From Pisaster brevispinus (lineage: Eukaryota > Echinodermata > Asteroidea > Forcipulatida > Asteriidae): a DNA stretch of 64,000 nt. The notes beneath the pieces were generated by a model. That model did not search any database and was not told where the DNA came from. It saw only the letters and a program-made list of their open reading frames with translations. The stretch's first letter is position 1. Every line of letters starts with the position of its first letter. Shown here piece after piece: positions 11,365 through 24,241 of the stretch. A program made the position numbers and the translations under genes. The stretch spans positions 4,092,001-4,156,000 of the forward strand of contig JAMKCF010000009.1 of NCBI GenBank assembly GCA_023634235.1. Reading direction: 5' to 3'.

Positions 11365-11545
11365 ACCTTATATATTTTTCACTGTTTTCATAATATCGAG
11401 TTTCGGACTTGCAAGATCCAGAAACTAAAATATTTTACTCATTTCTCAAAAACTACCGGTACAGCATTTCAAGCAGAAATGTATTGTTTCAAGGGAAGTT
11501 TTCCAACATGTCCATATTCAAAATGAAATGTACAAATATGTGAAT
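11365..11545. repeat. Relative of the repeat at 38060-38310
   Basis: Shares 'tttcaagggaagttttccaac/ccatg.cca' and the following 'aatttgtgcaga/acaaatatgtga' layout with 38060-38310. These blocks also resemble the internal part of MITE family 1. Confidence 0.4.
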
Positions 11546-11991
11546 TTCAAAAAATATAATTTCTAATCTACCAAATGTTTGCATACCCTTTAAAAGAAAA
11601 CGACTTCTCGGTTTCAACTTTGGTGTTTTTTAAGAAGACGCAGCCAACTGGTCGGTGCTCATTACCGAAGGAATTACAGCTATTTGACCGGCTTGCAACA
11701 GAGCGTAGAATGAACGAGCTGTGAATGTGACTAGTTGACTCGTGATTCTATTCACATCACTGATGTAACCCAAAAATGCCAGTGATTTCGGTGTCAGGAA
11801 AATATCCAGACAGCTTGCTGTTACATTTTCCCGTCCGATTAATCCAGAGAAAAAAGTTCATCCATATTTAATTTGTGTGTCGCGGAGAGGTCAATGAAAG
11901 ATGCACAACCAAAGACTACCGGTAATTAAACAGATTATGAAACAAGAAATGCTGGAAATGCAGGTCATGCGATTAAAACTAAATAAATGGT

Positions 11992-12204
11992 TGGTCAAGG
12001 TGCCTTTGGTTATAGCGGCCCCCACCTATGGAAAAAAAATCCCTACAGAAGTCCCAGTCTGACTCAGTCATAAAAAAACCTGTTAACAACCGAACTGTTC
12101 AGAGCTCATTAATTTGTTGATTGTTGATTGTTTTTTGTTCAGCGTCTTGATCTAGTGTCTAGGATATGTGCGCTTCATTAAGAACTCTGTGTTATTATTA
12201 TTCA
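11992..12204 (+). mobile_element. LINE 3'-end relic (same family as 58557-59863)
   Basis: Reads GQGAFGYSGPHLW, paralleling [13 protein letters not shown] in the intact copy. It continues with the same 3' UTR (a 'cagcgtcttgatctagtg..ctagga' block) and ends in ATT repeats. It is heavily 5'-truncated and frameshifted. Confidence 0.75.
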
Positions 12205-14440
12205 AGTCGGCAAATTTCTATGACTAAAAGCAGTACCATTTTCAAGCTTTCACATTATGAACTGGCGGGTTCTTTCCGATGATCTGCCAACCCTTCGAAG
12301 TAGTCATTACAAAGGAAGCTCCGATGTTAGGATATTTTTTAAATATCCATCACAAATTTACAAAAAATAAAGCATTTTAAGAAGCCGCCCACCCAACAGT
12401 TTACTGCAATGTGTTTCACCAGAAAAGCAACAGCATGAGCAGCACTTGTTGAGTGAATGATGTATTCATGTATGAGAATGTTCAGATCCATTTTAGTTTG
12501 CCCTTGTGGTTAATATTGAAGCACTGCGTGGAAGGTCAGACGATCGATGCCAGCCACGGAGCTCGCCGATGAACGCTTCCAGTCGCAGTGCTCAGAAAGC
12601 AATGAGCGTAACATTCTTCACGAAATAGGTGAAGGGTAAAAGGAATCAGTGTCAGTGATTTGTCTTTAAAGGTGAAATAATTCATGTGATTCTCTCAAAA
12701 GAATGCAAGAAATAGTTAAAGATGCACATTATAACACATGGATACCTTGACACAGTGAGTAAAAAACCAACCCATTACAACTGACCAATGACTCAACTTT
12801 TCTAAAAACAAAACAAAATGGAATGCGCCGAAAGTAAAACAAAAAAACCAAAAGTGTCTTGACAAACAGGCATGGTCAATTGATACAACCTATATGCCAC
12901 TCTACCATTTTCGCACAAAATCTACCAGAACCTTTAGCAACAGATACGCCTATACTTACATTTATACTTTTGTTTTCAATTCCAGCATCCACCGCTTGTC
13001 ACCGATAGACGTTTTTTCATCCAAATCTATTTAGTATGAAAATCCAACTTGACGTTCAAAATGTCCCCTGCCTGCCACACCCGGCAAGACTGCTGGACAG
13101 TAGTTTAGTCCTTGTGTGTAAATTATCTCATAAACGATGGCACACTATACAGTGGGCGACAAACCGTCATCAAGGAAATGTAAGTAAATTGAGTTCCAGC
13201 ACTGTGTACAAATTAATAATCATCAGCGGAGTCCGGTAGCTCAGAATCCGCAGCTGTGACTGAGGGAATGTGTTGACTTTTTTCCCCCTCGCATCGTGGT
13301 CATCAGTTTCCACGGTTTATTCTGAAGTATACTCTCCTTCACAATGTGTCCTCACTGCACAACAACGCATAGGTATGACAAAATATGATGAACTGGGTGC
13401 ATCATCCAAGATTTAAATCACAAGAAAATCTACAGAGATCTCTCAATCGTTAGATCTTCCCAGCACTGGAGACAAAATAAAATCTTCTGTTATATCCACC
13501 ACTCAAAACTGCCACCAAGCATCAGAGAGAAGCCCCAAATAACTACGCAGAGAGTTATCTGACTCTGTCACGACAATTCCTCCAAGCTAATTAGTTACGT
13601 AAATCACGATTAAAATCTTACGGTGAAAAAAAAATATGACTCACTGTTCTTATCATCTCACAGTTAAATCCGGCTGGTACTTTCATGGATTATGAAGTTT
13701 TCCTGACAGATGTGAAGTTAAACCTCTAAGAAATTAGCCGGGCTTCATTTTTGTCTTCTTGCTTCTTAATGGAGATCCAAGGATGAGGGACTTGTTGGCA
13801 GGTAATGTTGGCCGACTGCTAGGGTGAAATGACTGTCTCCCTGCAGGGCTGGCTGGTTGGAGCGTGCACGAGAGGATTCTACGTTGAGACAGTCGATCAT
13901 TTTTACTTCTACTGCATACGATGTGCAGTAGTCTGTCCGGCCTATCCTGCCCTTCCAATGCACTACCCCAGAAACAGCCAATAAGCTTTGGCCATCCGAA
14001 AAAAAGTATATGTTTATCGCGTGGTTCAACTAGAATCATCTCCTCCGTTTATATCCATTGTATGTGCGAAGAAAACTAGCTAAACGTAACAATAATACAT
14101 GCGAGTTGCAATCTGTTACCATAAAAGACACAGGGACTTACTTAATGGTTTTTAAAAAAGCTTCGATGTAGATTTTTCAAATAAAGAGAAACATTGTTGT
14201 AGAAAGAGTTGAGACACACAATTAGGCCTACCGGAGGTCTGATGTACCACAGCCATTAACAACCCTACCCCAATGTCAAATACTTTCAAGCACTTCCAGA
14301 TAAGCAAAAACGCACGATAAATTGCATCGTGGTTTGTTGAAATTATTCAGTTATTTACGGTTCTATTTTCAAGTATAGACATTCTCTGAACCATATGCTA
14401 TCTCTTTTCGGACGCAACAGCTTTATAATATAAGGATATC
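12205..14440. other. Non-coding; overlapping minus-strand frames at 13734-14039 unassigned
   Basis: Two overlapping minus-strand frames of 101 and 87 codons sit at 13734-14039. Neither has a recognisable motif or splice sites. The rest is AT-rich with no recognised repeat. Confidence 0.35.
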
Positions 14441-14454
14441 ACTCAATCAATAGA

Positions 14455-14560
14455 AAGGCAGCACTGAAGCATTGCCGCTTCCCGTTGGCCAATCAGCGGC
14501 GAGGGATACATGATAACGTCTCTTGCAGACAGACAGAGTGCATAACTCGAAACGTCGAGT
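14455..14560. promoter_or_regulatory. CCAAT-box patch, weak promoter candidate
   Basis: 'gttggccaatcagcggcgag' combines a consensus CCAAT box with local GC enrichment. It lies upstream, in transcription sense, of the minus-strand GPCR, whose first exon was not found. The distance of about 8.5 kb makes the link speculative. Confidence 0.2.
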
Positions 14561-14570
14561 CTCTAACAAA

Positions 14571-14969
14571 GGTATTATACCGGATTGGTAAGGATAACAA
14601 ATATCATTGTTTAACTTTATTTTAAAGGCTTACCGATTATGAAGTTAATACTAGAACCAAGTTTTCCTGTGAAATATTTCCCTCTGATTTGAAATAATTT
14701 TCGAGAAAACTTTATCTGAAAACCTAAAAAAAAATATTAAAAAAAAATAAAAACGCGACAGCTGATTTCCGTTGTTACAACCAAAATTAAGGAGAATATT
14801 GTGTTTACATGCTGAACATTGGGCATAGTTTTTCACACAGATTTCCCCTGAGTCACACACCGGATTAAGTCCAAATTTTCACAGGTTTGTAATTTCATGC
14901 ACATGGTTGATCACACAAAACATGAACACTGTCTGCGACTATTCAGCTCCACCAATCCTGTAAAATACC
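14571..14969 (+). mobile_element. MITE family 1, copy 3 (best-preserved ends)
   Basis: The left end GGTATTATACCGGATTGG and the right end CCAATCCTGTAAAATACC are inverted copies of each other. The full 399 bp match the family consensus, and this copy defines the termini. Confidence 0.8.
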
Positions 14970-14984
14970 TCTAATTCACCACTC

Positions 14985-15205
14985 AGAACCTACATTCACC
15001 CGTAAACTAGTTACTTCTGATAACTTTATTCCAACATTCACCCGTAAACTATAGTTACTTTTGATAAAACATTATACAATCACCCGTTAACTAGTTACTT
15101 CTGATAACTTTATACTCACCCGCAAATATAGTTACTTCTGATGACTTTAATTGTAGGCCTTCATTCACCCGTTAACTATGTATTTACTTCTGATAACTTG
15201 TGTTT
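14985..15205. repeat. Minisatellite, five units of about 40-50 bp
   Basis: Each unit reads roughly 'cattcacccgtaaactagtt' followed by 'acttctgataacttta', with small indels. It starts right after MITE copy 3. Confidence 0.85.
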
Positions 15206-16104
15206 GAGAGACTCTGGGTGAAGAAGATAAAATGCAACCCGTGCCGAAAACTACTGAGGTTATTTTAATTTGAAACAAATATTGTATATGTTATTTAAAC
15301 GGTATATATAATAAGAATGGCGGGTGGGAGCCGATTTTGTAAGGTCTTCCGTGAGTTCTTTTAACAAAAGGAAACAACATTTTCAACCGAAGCTTTCTTG
15401 TAACATTCTGTGAAACATAGCACTTATAATTTACAAGTACCACAAAAAAACTCATTATAATAAACATGTTCGCCAGTCCGTCTGCAGCGACCCATTAATA
15501 TAATCAAACGTGTAAAGCGACAGACGGACGGAAGAACAATCGAGAACTCGAGGGAATGATGTCCATTATCATGTATGGTAATTACTTGGCTATTATACAC
15601 TACTGATTGTGTCTGGATGTGGGATTATACGAACAAGTAACAAGTTACACAATGATTATGGGGGAGGGATGGTACGTTGTGCAAGGCCATCTAAATCATC
15701 TTGGATTGTATAATATGTTTTTTTTTGGGGGGGGACAAACTATGTTATGACAGGCAAGAAACTTTTACGATTCTGTTGTTATTGACGCGTTAGAAATGTT
15801 TATATTATTGTCGACGTGTGCATCGTGAAGCTTGAAAGATTTACATTGGGTTTTTGTTTGGGTGTTCACTGATGGCAGGCCTAAATGCAAGGACTCAAGG
15901 TATAGGGTTATGGCAAACTTTGCGATGAGCATAACGTTATCATGTTTCGGCCATTTGAATGACTTTCCGTGACCTGGCTTCGGCAGTGGCTATCGACTGG
16001 AATGCCGAAACGGCCTTTTCTTCAACGTTGTCGTTGCATCCATGATAGCCGTAGCCGGATACGGCCTAAGACCTGAAGATCAGAGACCAGCAAAGATACA
16101 GATG
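15206..16104. other. Non-coding, no feature recognised
   Basis: Includes a T/G run at 15717-15735 and otherwise no structure that I can support. Confidence 0.4.
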
Positions 16105-16250
16105 TCGCGCAAATCTGCTTAGCAAATTTCGTTGCTTATCAGCAGTGCACTATTGTACAACAACGTTAACTCTCATATTTTGGCTGGTAACCTGTCTCTG
16201 CAAAGCAAAACACTTCTGTGCTTACCAGCTTTAAGACATTGGCCCTGAAG
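16105..16250. repeat. AAGCTGCTTAGCA hairpin-ended element, degenerate copy
   Basis: 'ctgcttagcaaattt', 'ttttggctggtaacctgtct' and a closing 'cttaccagcttt' match the family layout in inverted order. Confidence 0.45.
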
Positions 16251-16957
16251 ACATTTGACAGTATGATATTAATGTGTTCATTTATAACTCACAGACAACC
16301 AATTCCAATGTAATTACGTTGCACTCCATTTAATCCAATTCCAACATAACAGTTTAGCTAATTGATGTTGTGACACATCCATCACGCCAGGAACCATTGT
16401 AATGTTATCAACAGCCACCAAGGTACAACCGAGATAATCAATTTAACCTCAGGGTAAACGAAACACTCGTCTGTCACAAACGCCTAGACCAAATTTCAAA
16501 CAGAATTTGTACAAGAAGACAATGTTTCTGAACAGCTTATGTTGCTACAGCAAATATTAAGGACAATCAGTCATACATCAATAAGTAATACGGCGCATGC
16601 TGTTGGTGGGCCTTTGCTGCTTCGAAAAAAATCCAATTACTATAACCACTTGGAAATTTGTAAACTTGACAGCTCTATTTAGCACTGGCCATTAACTTCT
16701 TCTTTTATAATAGTTTTTTTTTTTACACTTTAATTCAATTCAGTCCATCATATACCTTTTAGTGGGCGAACATCAGCAATGTTTGAGGGGCCTTCCAAAT
16801 AGTTCCGGAAGGAAACAATTTTATTAAATTTATGTTTAAAACAAGGGGGAAATATTACAAGCCTTCGAGTAAGGTACGGAGTAGGATAGTTACACTTGAT
16901 TAACCAGGACATAAAACTATGGTATCCATACTCAACCAAGAACAGAATAGAATTCGA

Positions 16958-17332
16958 TTAAAGGGATTATACAGGATTGGTGGAGCTGACAGAATAGTTG
17001 CAGACAGTGTTCATGTTTTGTGTGATCAACCATACACATGAAATAACAAACCTGTGGAAATTTGGGCTTAATCGGTTGTGTGATTCGGGAGAAAAATAGA
17101 GAAAAACACGCACAATTTTCAGCAAGTCAACACCTTGTTCTTAATGTTGGTTGTAACAGCCGAAATCAGCTGTTGCGTTTTTGTAGGTTCTCAGTTACAG
17201 TTTTCTCGAATATGACTTCATTTCAGAGGGAAATATCTGACATAATTTTTTTTTATAGAATGAACCTCATAATCAGTAAAGTTTCAGAACAGAAATTAAA
17301 CAATGATGTTTTTATTCTCACCAATTCTGGTG
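16958..17332 (-). mobile_element. MITE family 1, copy 4
   Basis: Starts TTAAAGGGATTATACAGG on the plus strand and runs through the family blocks to 'ctcaccaattctggtg', the worn opposite end. Confidence 0.75.
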
Positions 17333-18224
17333 CTGCAATCTAGAAGGGCATTTGCTTTAAATATTGTTGGCGTGTGGTTGGTTTTTGGAAGAGTACCGAT
17401 CCTCATGATGAACCCACTCCAATCCTAGGAATTAAAATAAAAACATACATACAATCACGTATGCCTTTAAAATGTAATATACTAGGCCCAATTTAATAGA
17501 TTACCTAACAGTTTGCTGCTCTGAGCAAAAATGACCAGGATACCAGTCACAGGTGGTACGTGTGAAATAGTGTTTCAGCTGGTCACCTTGTTTCGGTGAA
17601 GCCTAATTGTTTTGAGGTTAGCTAAATACCTTTTGTGCTCCAGTATTTGGTCCTGATCTTTTGTTGAAAAAACAACAACATTTTACGTCAAAACTTAAAA
17701 GTAGTACGGATTTTATTATCTTATTTTTACGAATTAAGTATGTTGTTGTTATCGACGAATTAAATTTATACGTTACAGATGGTACAGTTTTATCTCGCAT
17801 GAAATGTTTACGAATTTATCTTGACGAGAAATCAGGGCGGGTCAGCATTGCAAAATGGTATGAAAGAAATTGCAAGGAAGTCTCCAGGAATGGGGGAGAG
17901 TGTTCCTTCAGATTGGCTTGCCATCTGGGAGGCTGTACGGCGGTGACAATTCCACTTGATCACAATTATACTTAGAAGTCATACGCTTCATTTATAATTC
18001 AGGAATGACAGGCAAGAAACGTTTGGGGGGAAAAAACAAGGGCAGGTCATCGGGCAGTTGTGTGTGTGTAATTCTGCATGATTGTCAGTAATATGGAGGA
18101 GGACGAGTAGAATATTCGAGGTATTTGACGGAATTTTTGCGCAAGGTTAATAAAACTTAAGGCCTTCATCTTACTCCAAAATCTACGGTGTCCCAAAATT
18201 GCCATACCTTCTCAAATAACAAGA
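17333..18224. other. Non-coding; unassigned 104-codon frame at 17661-17975
   Basis: The plus-strand frame at 17661-17975 encodes a basic product with YVVVIDELNLYVTDG, then WYERNCKEVSRNGGE. I recognise no family. A degenerate hairpin-ended repeat lies at about 17508-17610. Confidence 0.3.
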
Positions 18225-18475
18225 CTCTCCAAGACGACTTGAAACACAGGTGTCGATTTATCGTGACCATTTTCTTTTCCAGTCAAGACGACTCACTGAA
18301 ACTAAAGTGATAAGTCGACACCTTAATTTATGTAAGTCGACTTTACAAGTCGACTCCACGACAAACTGACTTCTTGGGTTCACAATGTCGACTTGGTAAG
18401 ATCAATTATCTGGATATGTCGACTCTCATAAAATAATGTCGACTTGGCAAGATAAATTGCCCTTTTATCTTGAAA
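18225..18475. repeat. GTCGACTT-rich repeat cluster
   Basis: At least eight occurrences of GTCGAC or close variants (gtcgattt, aagacgact) in 250 bp, some as inverted pairs such as 'agtcgactttacaagtcgac'. This 6-bp palindrome is far denser here than elsewhere in the window. Probably an old inverted-repeat element. Confidence 0.6.
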
Positions 18476-20852
18476 AATGCTATGGCACACAGGGAGCTCC
18501 GTAAACAAGAGGTAGAGCTCTCAGTATAGCATTGATGAACTGCCCTTGTTTAAAAAAAAAAGCAGCTTCAAAGTGACCAGGTTTGCCAGCGGTATCTTTG
18601 CCATTCCTCCTCTTTTGGCAGAGTTAATATCTGAAGGGTTTTTCAACTGCATCACAACAATAAATTTGACAAGTTTATTGGTCTGGAAAGAACTGATGGC
18701 CAAAACAGCTGATCTGCCGGCTTGGATCTGTCTTCAGGAGCACCAGATTCAGATCTTGACTCATGGACAAAACTTGATCAAACAACATCTTATCTTTAGG
18801 CTCATTGTTGCTCCTTAAGAAGCAGTGTCTATTTTGAGAATAAGACAGAGGGAGAGAGGACGGAAATTGATAAGTGCAAAATAAAAGTGGAGGAGCCAAG
18901 ACGAGATGGTGGGGTGAGGAAAAGAACACGTGGTTCAGCTAATGGAGATCGCTTCGTAAATGAGGTGGTACAAACTGAGGTAGTCGAACTGACATGGTGA
19001 GACAATTTGTCACTGCGATAACTTGAAATGTGACGTTAATGACTCGTACATAATGACATGCTCTTTACTGGTTGTTTATAAGATGTAATAATTAAACCAA
19101 GTAACAGTTGCTCCAGTTAAGGTTTTTTAGTGTATAAATGGGTACAATCTGAACAATAATGTTATAAAAGGGTTTTATATTTTGTTTTTGTGAATAAAAA
19201 CAGTGAACATTTCAAACGCTTGAAAACGATTTACCAACTATCTAATTTTTATGGGGTAGGCTTAGTTCGATTTTCAAAACAAAGCACATGTATATGCAGA
19301 TCGCTCACAAAAGATTTTAAAAACCATTGTTCTGATGTTTTTTACTCGAAAATATAACAAGGGGATATAATTAGGCCTACGGGTCGAAGATTTAAAGCCT
19401 CGTTACTTCTGGTTACTTTAAATTATACAACACTCCATGGCCACATAAAGTTACCAATTCAAAAATAAAGGATTGAACGAGCCTCATCATCACTGAACGT
19501 CTGGAAAAGTTTTCTAGTTTTAATTGTTTTGACGTTCTCAAAGAAGACGCACGTGGATTTCAACGTGAACATCTCCGGGGATTTCATAAGTTGATGGTCA
19601 TACGCAGGGCTCCACTCAAGTCTCAAGGAAGCACTGACGCCATGGTTTCCCAGGGTACGGCAATGTGTGACAATTTACTAGGTGTTGGAGTTGTGAGGTT
19701 TGATCTCCTGAGCAACTCTCTCCAGCAACTAAATTAATCACTCACAGGGCCGGCCATGTTAAACTTATCCAAAGTAACAGGATTTGAACGTCGGCAAAAG
19801 TTCGCTATTCTTATTTATTGAAGGTCTTCAAGAAGATGTCATCACACGGAAGCCGCTGAAGGAAGCATTACGTAATGCAAGAAATGTGCACTAGGCCTTA
19901 GACAATCCAACCCATCAAATATTTACTGACTACAACAGTATTTACATTATTGAACGATACAAATTACCCGCCACGATGACTTAGTCATGTTGTTAGTTTG
20001 TTACACATGTATAAATTAACATATAGGCATACACGTGTAACTTAAGTATTTAAACAACCATGGGTTAATTTCTTCCTTTTATGAAAACGTGCAATGAACC
20101 AATCTGTGACAATAAAGTTAATTCGTCCTAAGATTGATTTGCTTAAAAAAATATATATATTTGTAAAAAAATGTGAGGAGGGGGAGGCAAGGCTTCGACC
20201 AAACAATACAAAGTCCCGTTCTGCTTTTCGGTTTAGCAATTTTCTTTTAATGAGCAGTTTTTAGTCAATAACTTATTGGAATACTCAATTTCTTGAGTCC
20301 AGCAGTAGAGACTTACAAAGTTAGGCCTACTGAAAAAATGGAAGTTTTACGTGAGCTGAATCATGTTTTCCCCCGTTCTTGTAGAGAATTTGCGAGTTCC
20401 TAGTCTGGCCAGTATTCAGTTACGGCCGAAATCAGTCCTTATATGGAGTTCACATTATTTAATTTTCATTTTGCACCTGTTGCAGAACGGTACCGTCAGA
20501 AAAACACACAGTCAAACTGAATTGAGTAGGCCTACATGCAAGGACTATAGTCAAAGAAATAACCCCCATACAAGTACAATGAATAATGGTGTACTGTAAT
20601 GAGCTTTCCCCGTAACCTTCTCATTTTGTTTTATCTCAATCCAGAGACATTCGTGCAGCCAGACTAATGTCAACAAATGATGAATGGACGGCACATAATA
20701 ATAGTCTTGCCCCATTTTGAGGTATTCGGATATGATGAATTAATGAATTAATATGCCGGTAACGGACGGCTTCAATACGGCTACGGCGATTGGTTCCTCT
20801 GACAACAACGCTTTAGTGGAAACCTTGGGTTCCAATGTTTTACTTGTGGAAA
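18476..20852. other. Non-coding, no feature recognised
   Basis: Short chance frames only. No splice-bounded block resembling a known protein, and no clear repeat copy. Confidence 0.4.
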
Positions 20853-20990
20853 AACGGGGTCCAATTTCATGACTCTGCTTACCACGGAATTATGTGCTTA
20901 CCGAGCCCTCTATAGCACATAATATCATGGGACGTAAGCACATAATTCCACGGTAAAGCAGAGCCATGAAATTGGGCCCAAAACCCCGTA
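20853..20990. repeat. Near-perfect hairpin, arms of about 50 bp
   Basis: The left arm 'ggaattatgtgcttaccg' and right arm 'cgtaagcacataattcc' sit inside longer inverted segments (AAACGGGGTCCAATTTCATG against the inverse of 'catgaaattgggcccaaaac'). The arms match almost throughout. A single-arm relative lies at 44160. Confidence 0.85.
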
Positions 20991-22087
20991 TGTTAACGTT
21001 TAAATACACGCGAGACTTGCTCCTGCAATCGCGCACCACGAAAAGAGCATAATGGCTTATTTTTATACATAAGTTATGTTTTCCTAGAATGCAAGGCATT
21101 ACTTCAGCAGGCATTCCTTCGCTCTACTTTCAAAGATCATGATGGACAAGGTCAACTCATACCTGAAATTATTTAAGATCACCGGTGCTTCAGGCGTCCG
21201 CTTGAAATATTCTTAGTGCGGGGGGCCGGGGGCAAAAAATACATCAAGCGAAATAATTTTTCTTAGAAAACTACATTCCATTTCCCCCTCTGGTTGTTGT
21301 CTTTTGCTGTTGTTTACTGAGTGGGTGTTACTGCCAATTATTTTGTAACATATTTATAGAAAAGCACTTTAGGCCTATACTTTCTCGAAGCACTTCAAAC
21401 TGGGACTGAACATTTGTTTGATTTGTGTCTTCCCAAAAATAGACAGTGAAAATTACATTCCTGAAAAATGTTCTCATGCAGTGAGCTGGTCGATAGTGTT
21501 AGTCATGAAATAAACTGATCGCTGGAACTTATTAACAAAATATTTTGGTCCAGATAATAATGTAGGACGGGGCAAGTCATTCTATAGATCCAATACTTTA
21601 GAACCAGAACGAGTATCTTTAGTCCCAAGAGATGAAAACGAAAGCACATCATCCGTAAAAAATTTCAGCTTATAAAACCGCTTGCAGCAGAAGCAGATGT
21701 GGGCTCTCTGATTGAGCCTACATCCAAGATTAAATTACGCCCCTTCGTGCGTCCCACTTCTTGGAACAGAATAACTAGCATGCATTATGTATGATGCATC
21801 AAACATGGGATGTGATCAGATAGTTCATCATCCCAAGACGAAATGTTCTTTTATTCCATTGGACTACAGCTTTCCTATACAGGAAATCTCTCTGAATCTT
21901 CTGGCCTAGATTTTTTTTATATATTGAAATTGACATTTTGATGATCGTTAAGGAGATGAAATTCTGTTTTGATAATCATTAGTCCACGCCATGGCTGACC
22001 AGTGAACCTGAAGATTCGTCAGGGCATGTGGCTGAAAATAACTGACATTTTCGATCATGTTCATGAATAAAGTTGGTATAAACGAGG
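20991..22087. other. Non-coding, no feature recognised
   Basis: Nothing beyond chance frames and a G-rich patch at about 21220. Confidence 0.4.
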
Positions 22088-22259
22088 CCTAATTTCATAA
22101 AGCTTGTAAGCACAAAAACTTACTAAGCACAGACAGCTCTTGTTTAACAAAAGTAGGTTACCAGCCAAAATACTATACAATAACCATAGCTGCGACTGGT
22201 ACCCCACTAATTTCTTGTGCAGCAGAATTTTCTGCTGAGCAGCTTTATGAAATTCAGGC
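22088..22259. mobile_element. AAGCTGCTTAGCA hairpin-ended element, best copy
   Basis: Opens 'aatttcataaagcttgtaag' and closes 'gctgagcagctttatgaaat', a clear terminal inverted repeat. It contains the shared 'ggttaccagccaaaatact' core. About 170 bp and non-coding, hence a MITE. Confidence 0.7.
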
Positions 22260-22376
22260 CTGGATTTATACGGAAAATTTCCCCCATGGCCTTTAGATTT
22301 TCCAATAGAACTGCGTTTTGTAAAATGCAAAATGACCTTGCCTTCTCAAAGACAAATTCCAGGCCTGGAAATTTGG
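22252..22376. mobile_element. CAGGCCTGGAATTTCA-ended element, shortened copy
   Basis: The ends are 'caggcctggattt' and 'aaattccaggcctgg'. It shares the 'gattttccaatagaactgc' block with copies at 26408, 31914 and 43260. Confidence 0.6.
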
Positions 22377-23714
22377 CCCATATTTAATCTTTCCAATAAT
22401 GTATACAAAGGATTATTATTGTTTCTATAAAACATTTACTGTTATAGGAATTTTATGCAGTATATAACCACTCATGAAAAAAAAAACCCTCCACTTAGCT
22501 GTGATCGATGACACCGCACTTGAATCAAAATCAAAATTAGAAACCACGAGAAATTGTGAAGCTGTTTCATTTTGCTATCACTGACAGTTTTCTTGAAAAC
22601 AATTATAAATAAAAACAAACAGCACTCTGGATTAAAAAGATACTTCAGTATTGCACACGCAGATAGTGAAGAGTCTCCTGTTTCTATCTTTAGAGTCCCT
22701 GCTAAATGTTAAAGCACTTCATCCAGAAAAACCCTTTTCATAAGTTGAAAGCATGTATAAAAAAAAATCCAACCTGCCATTTTTTTTTATACACACAAAC
22801 AACCGGAAACAAATTTGTAGGACTTCATCTTAAACTCTCGAGAGTGGGTGTCAAGTGACCGTCCAAGGCGAAAGCTACACAGGCAATGCAACATAGTTTA
22901 ATATGGTACATCTATCCACAACTATGGGGAGAACAATGTATTTATAGTATAGTCATAACTCCTGCTCAATTTACAGAGAGATTTACTGGAGAGATATTAG
23001 TATAAAAGTGTGGCACTAAAAAAAAGTTGAAATAGGGGTCATCTAGCGGGCCATTGAACTTACTTATGGTAAGATCACGTATACATTGTATAAGCCTGAT
23101 TGGGTGTGCTGTGCGGTCATGGCATAAAAGCAATCGCATGGTTTCTATAAATAAAAAATTACATCATGTCTTCTTGAATTCAAGTATTCCAGATTTGTTT
23201 TGGTTTTTAATTTGAAAAATACAGGTTTCCAGGGTCAATAAATCTGAAGTAATTGTTAGTCACAAATTTGTTTTTAAGTGGAATGCGGGCAAAGGAAAAC
23301 GCCTGGAATTGGTAACGTTCCAATTTTGATTAGCCTATGAATTTTGCTGTGGAAGTCCTACACCAAAAGTTCACTGAACATCAGCATATCCCTCGAGACA
23401 AATTTGGCACAAAAAAACTACCAGAGGGCGTTGAACTGGTCTAGAATATGTTGTGACTATGTCTACACAAAAAGCATAAAACGAAGAATGTTGTCTGGTT
23501 TTGCCTAGATCTGTGTTACTCAGTCCTCAAAACTCTACGCATGCTGTGATGTCCCAGATTCAGAGACGGGGGTTATAGAGAGTTGGCAAAACCCAATATC
23601 TGTGTCCTTCAGGTACAACGGTGTGGGTTATTTTAGCTGGCATTAAAATAAATCCGCGATGTCAAAATGACCGCGTTATTAACTTACGATATAAAAACAA
23701 TATGGCTGAGCTCT
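22377..23714. other. Non-coding, no feature recognised
   Basis: AT-rich with A runs. No gene or repeat family that I can support. Confidence 0.4.
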
Positions 23715-24241
23715 CCCCTTACCAACATGTCCAATTCATTCCAATTGGGTATCCAGTTGGAAATAGTTGGATTGAGTTGGTATTGAGTTGGTGTGAGTTG
23801 GTTTATATTGGAATACTGAATTTCCAATTGGAGTCAGTTGGCTTGATTTAATTGAATTGGAATTAGTTGGAATTTGATTCTACCAATTGGAAATTTCACC
23901 TCCTAATATTTTTCCAATGTCACCAACTGGATTTAGTTAAGAATTAGTTAATTGCACTTGTGTACATCCCTCGAGTGGGGTGGGTTTTACTATAATACCC
24001 CCATAAGTTTTGGACTGTCAGCCCAATGGGCATAAACTACTTTTTTTGCTCAATGGTACTTATTTTGGGGGTGTATTTGAAAGTATCCAATTGGGTCCAG
24101 TTGGGGGAAAAAATCAAACTGAATCCAACTGAGTCCAATTGTGTCCAATCAGGTCCAATTGGTTTTGTGCCAATACACAACATTGGAAAAATTTCAATTG
24201 GTTCCAATTGGTAAATTGAATTGGAAATTTGGGTAAGGGGA
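23715..24241. mobile_element. Foldback element rich in CCAATTGG
   Basis: The left end CCCCTTACCAACATGTCC and the right end 'aaatttgggtaagggg' are inverted relatives. Between them the sequence is built of many CCAATTGG, AGTTGG and TCCAACTG words, so each arm can pair over much of its length. About 530 bp and non-coding. Overlapping frames on both strands reflect the symmetry. Confidence 0.7.
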
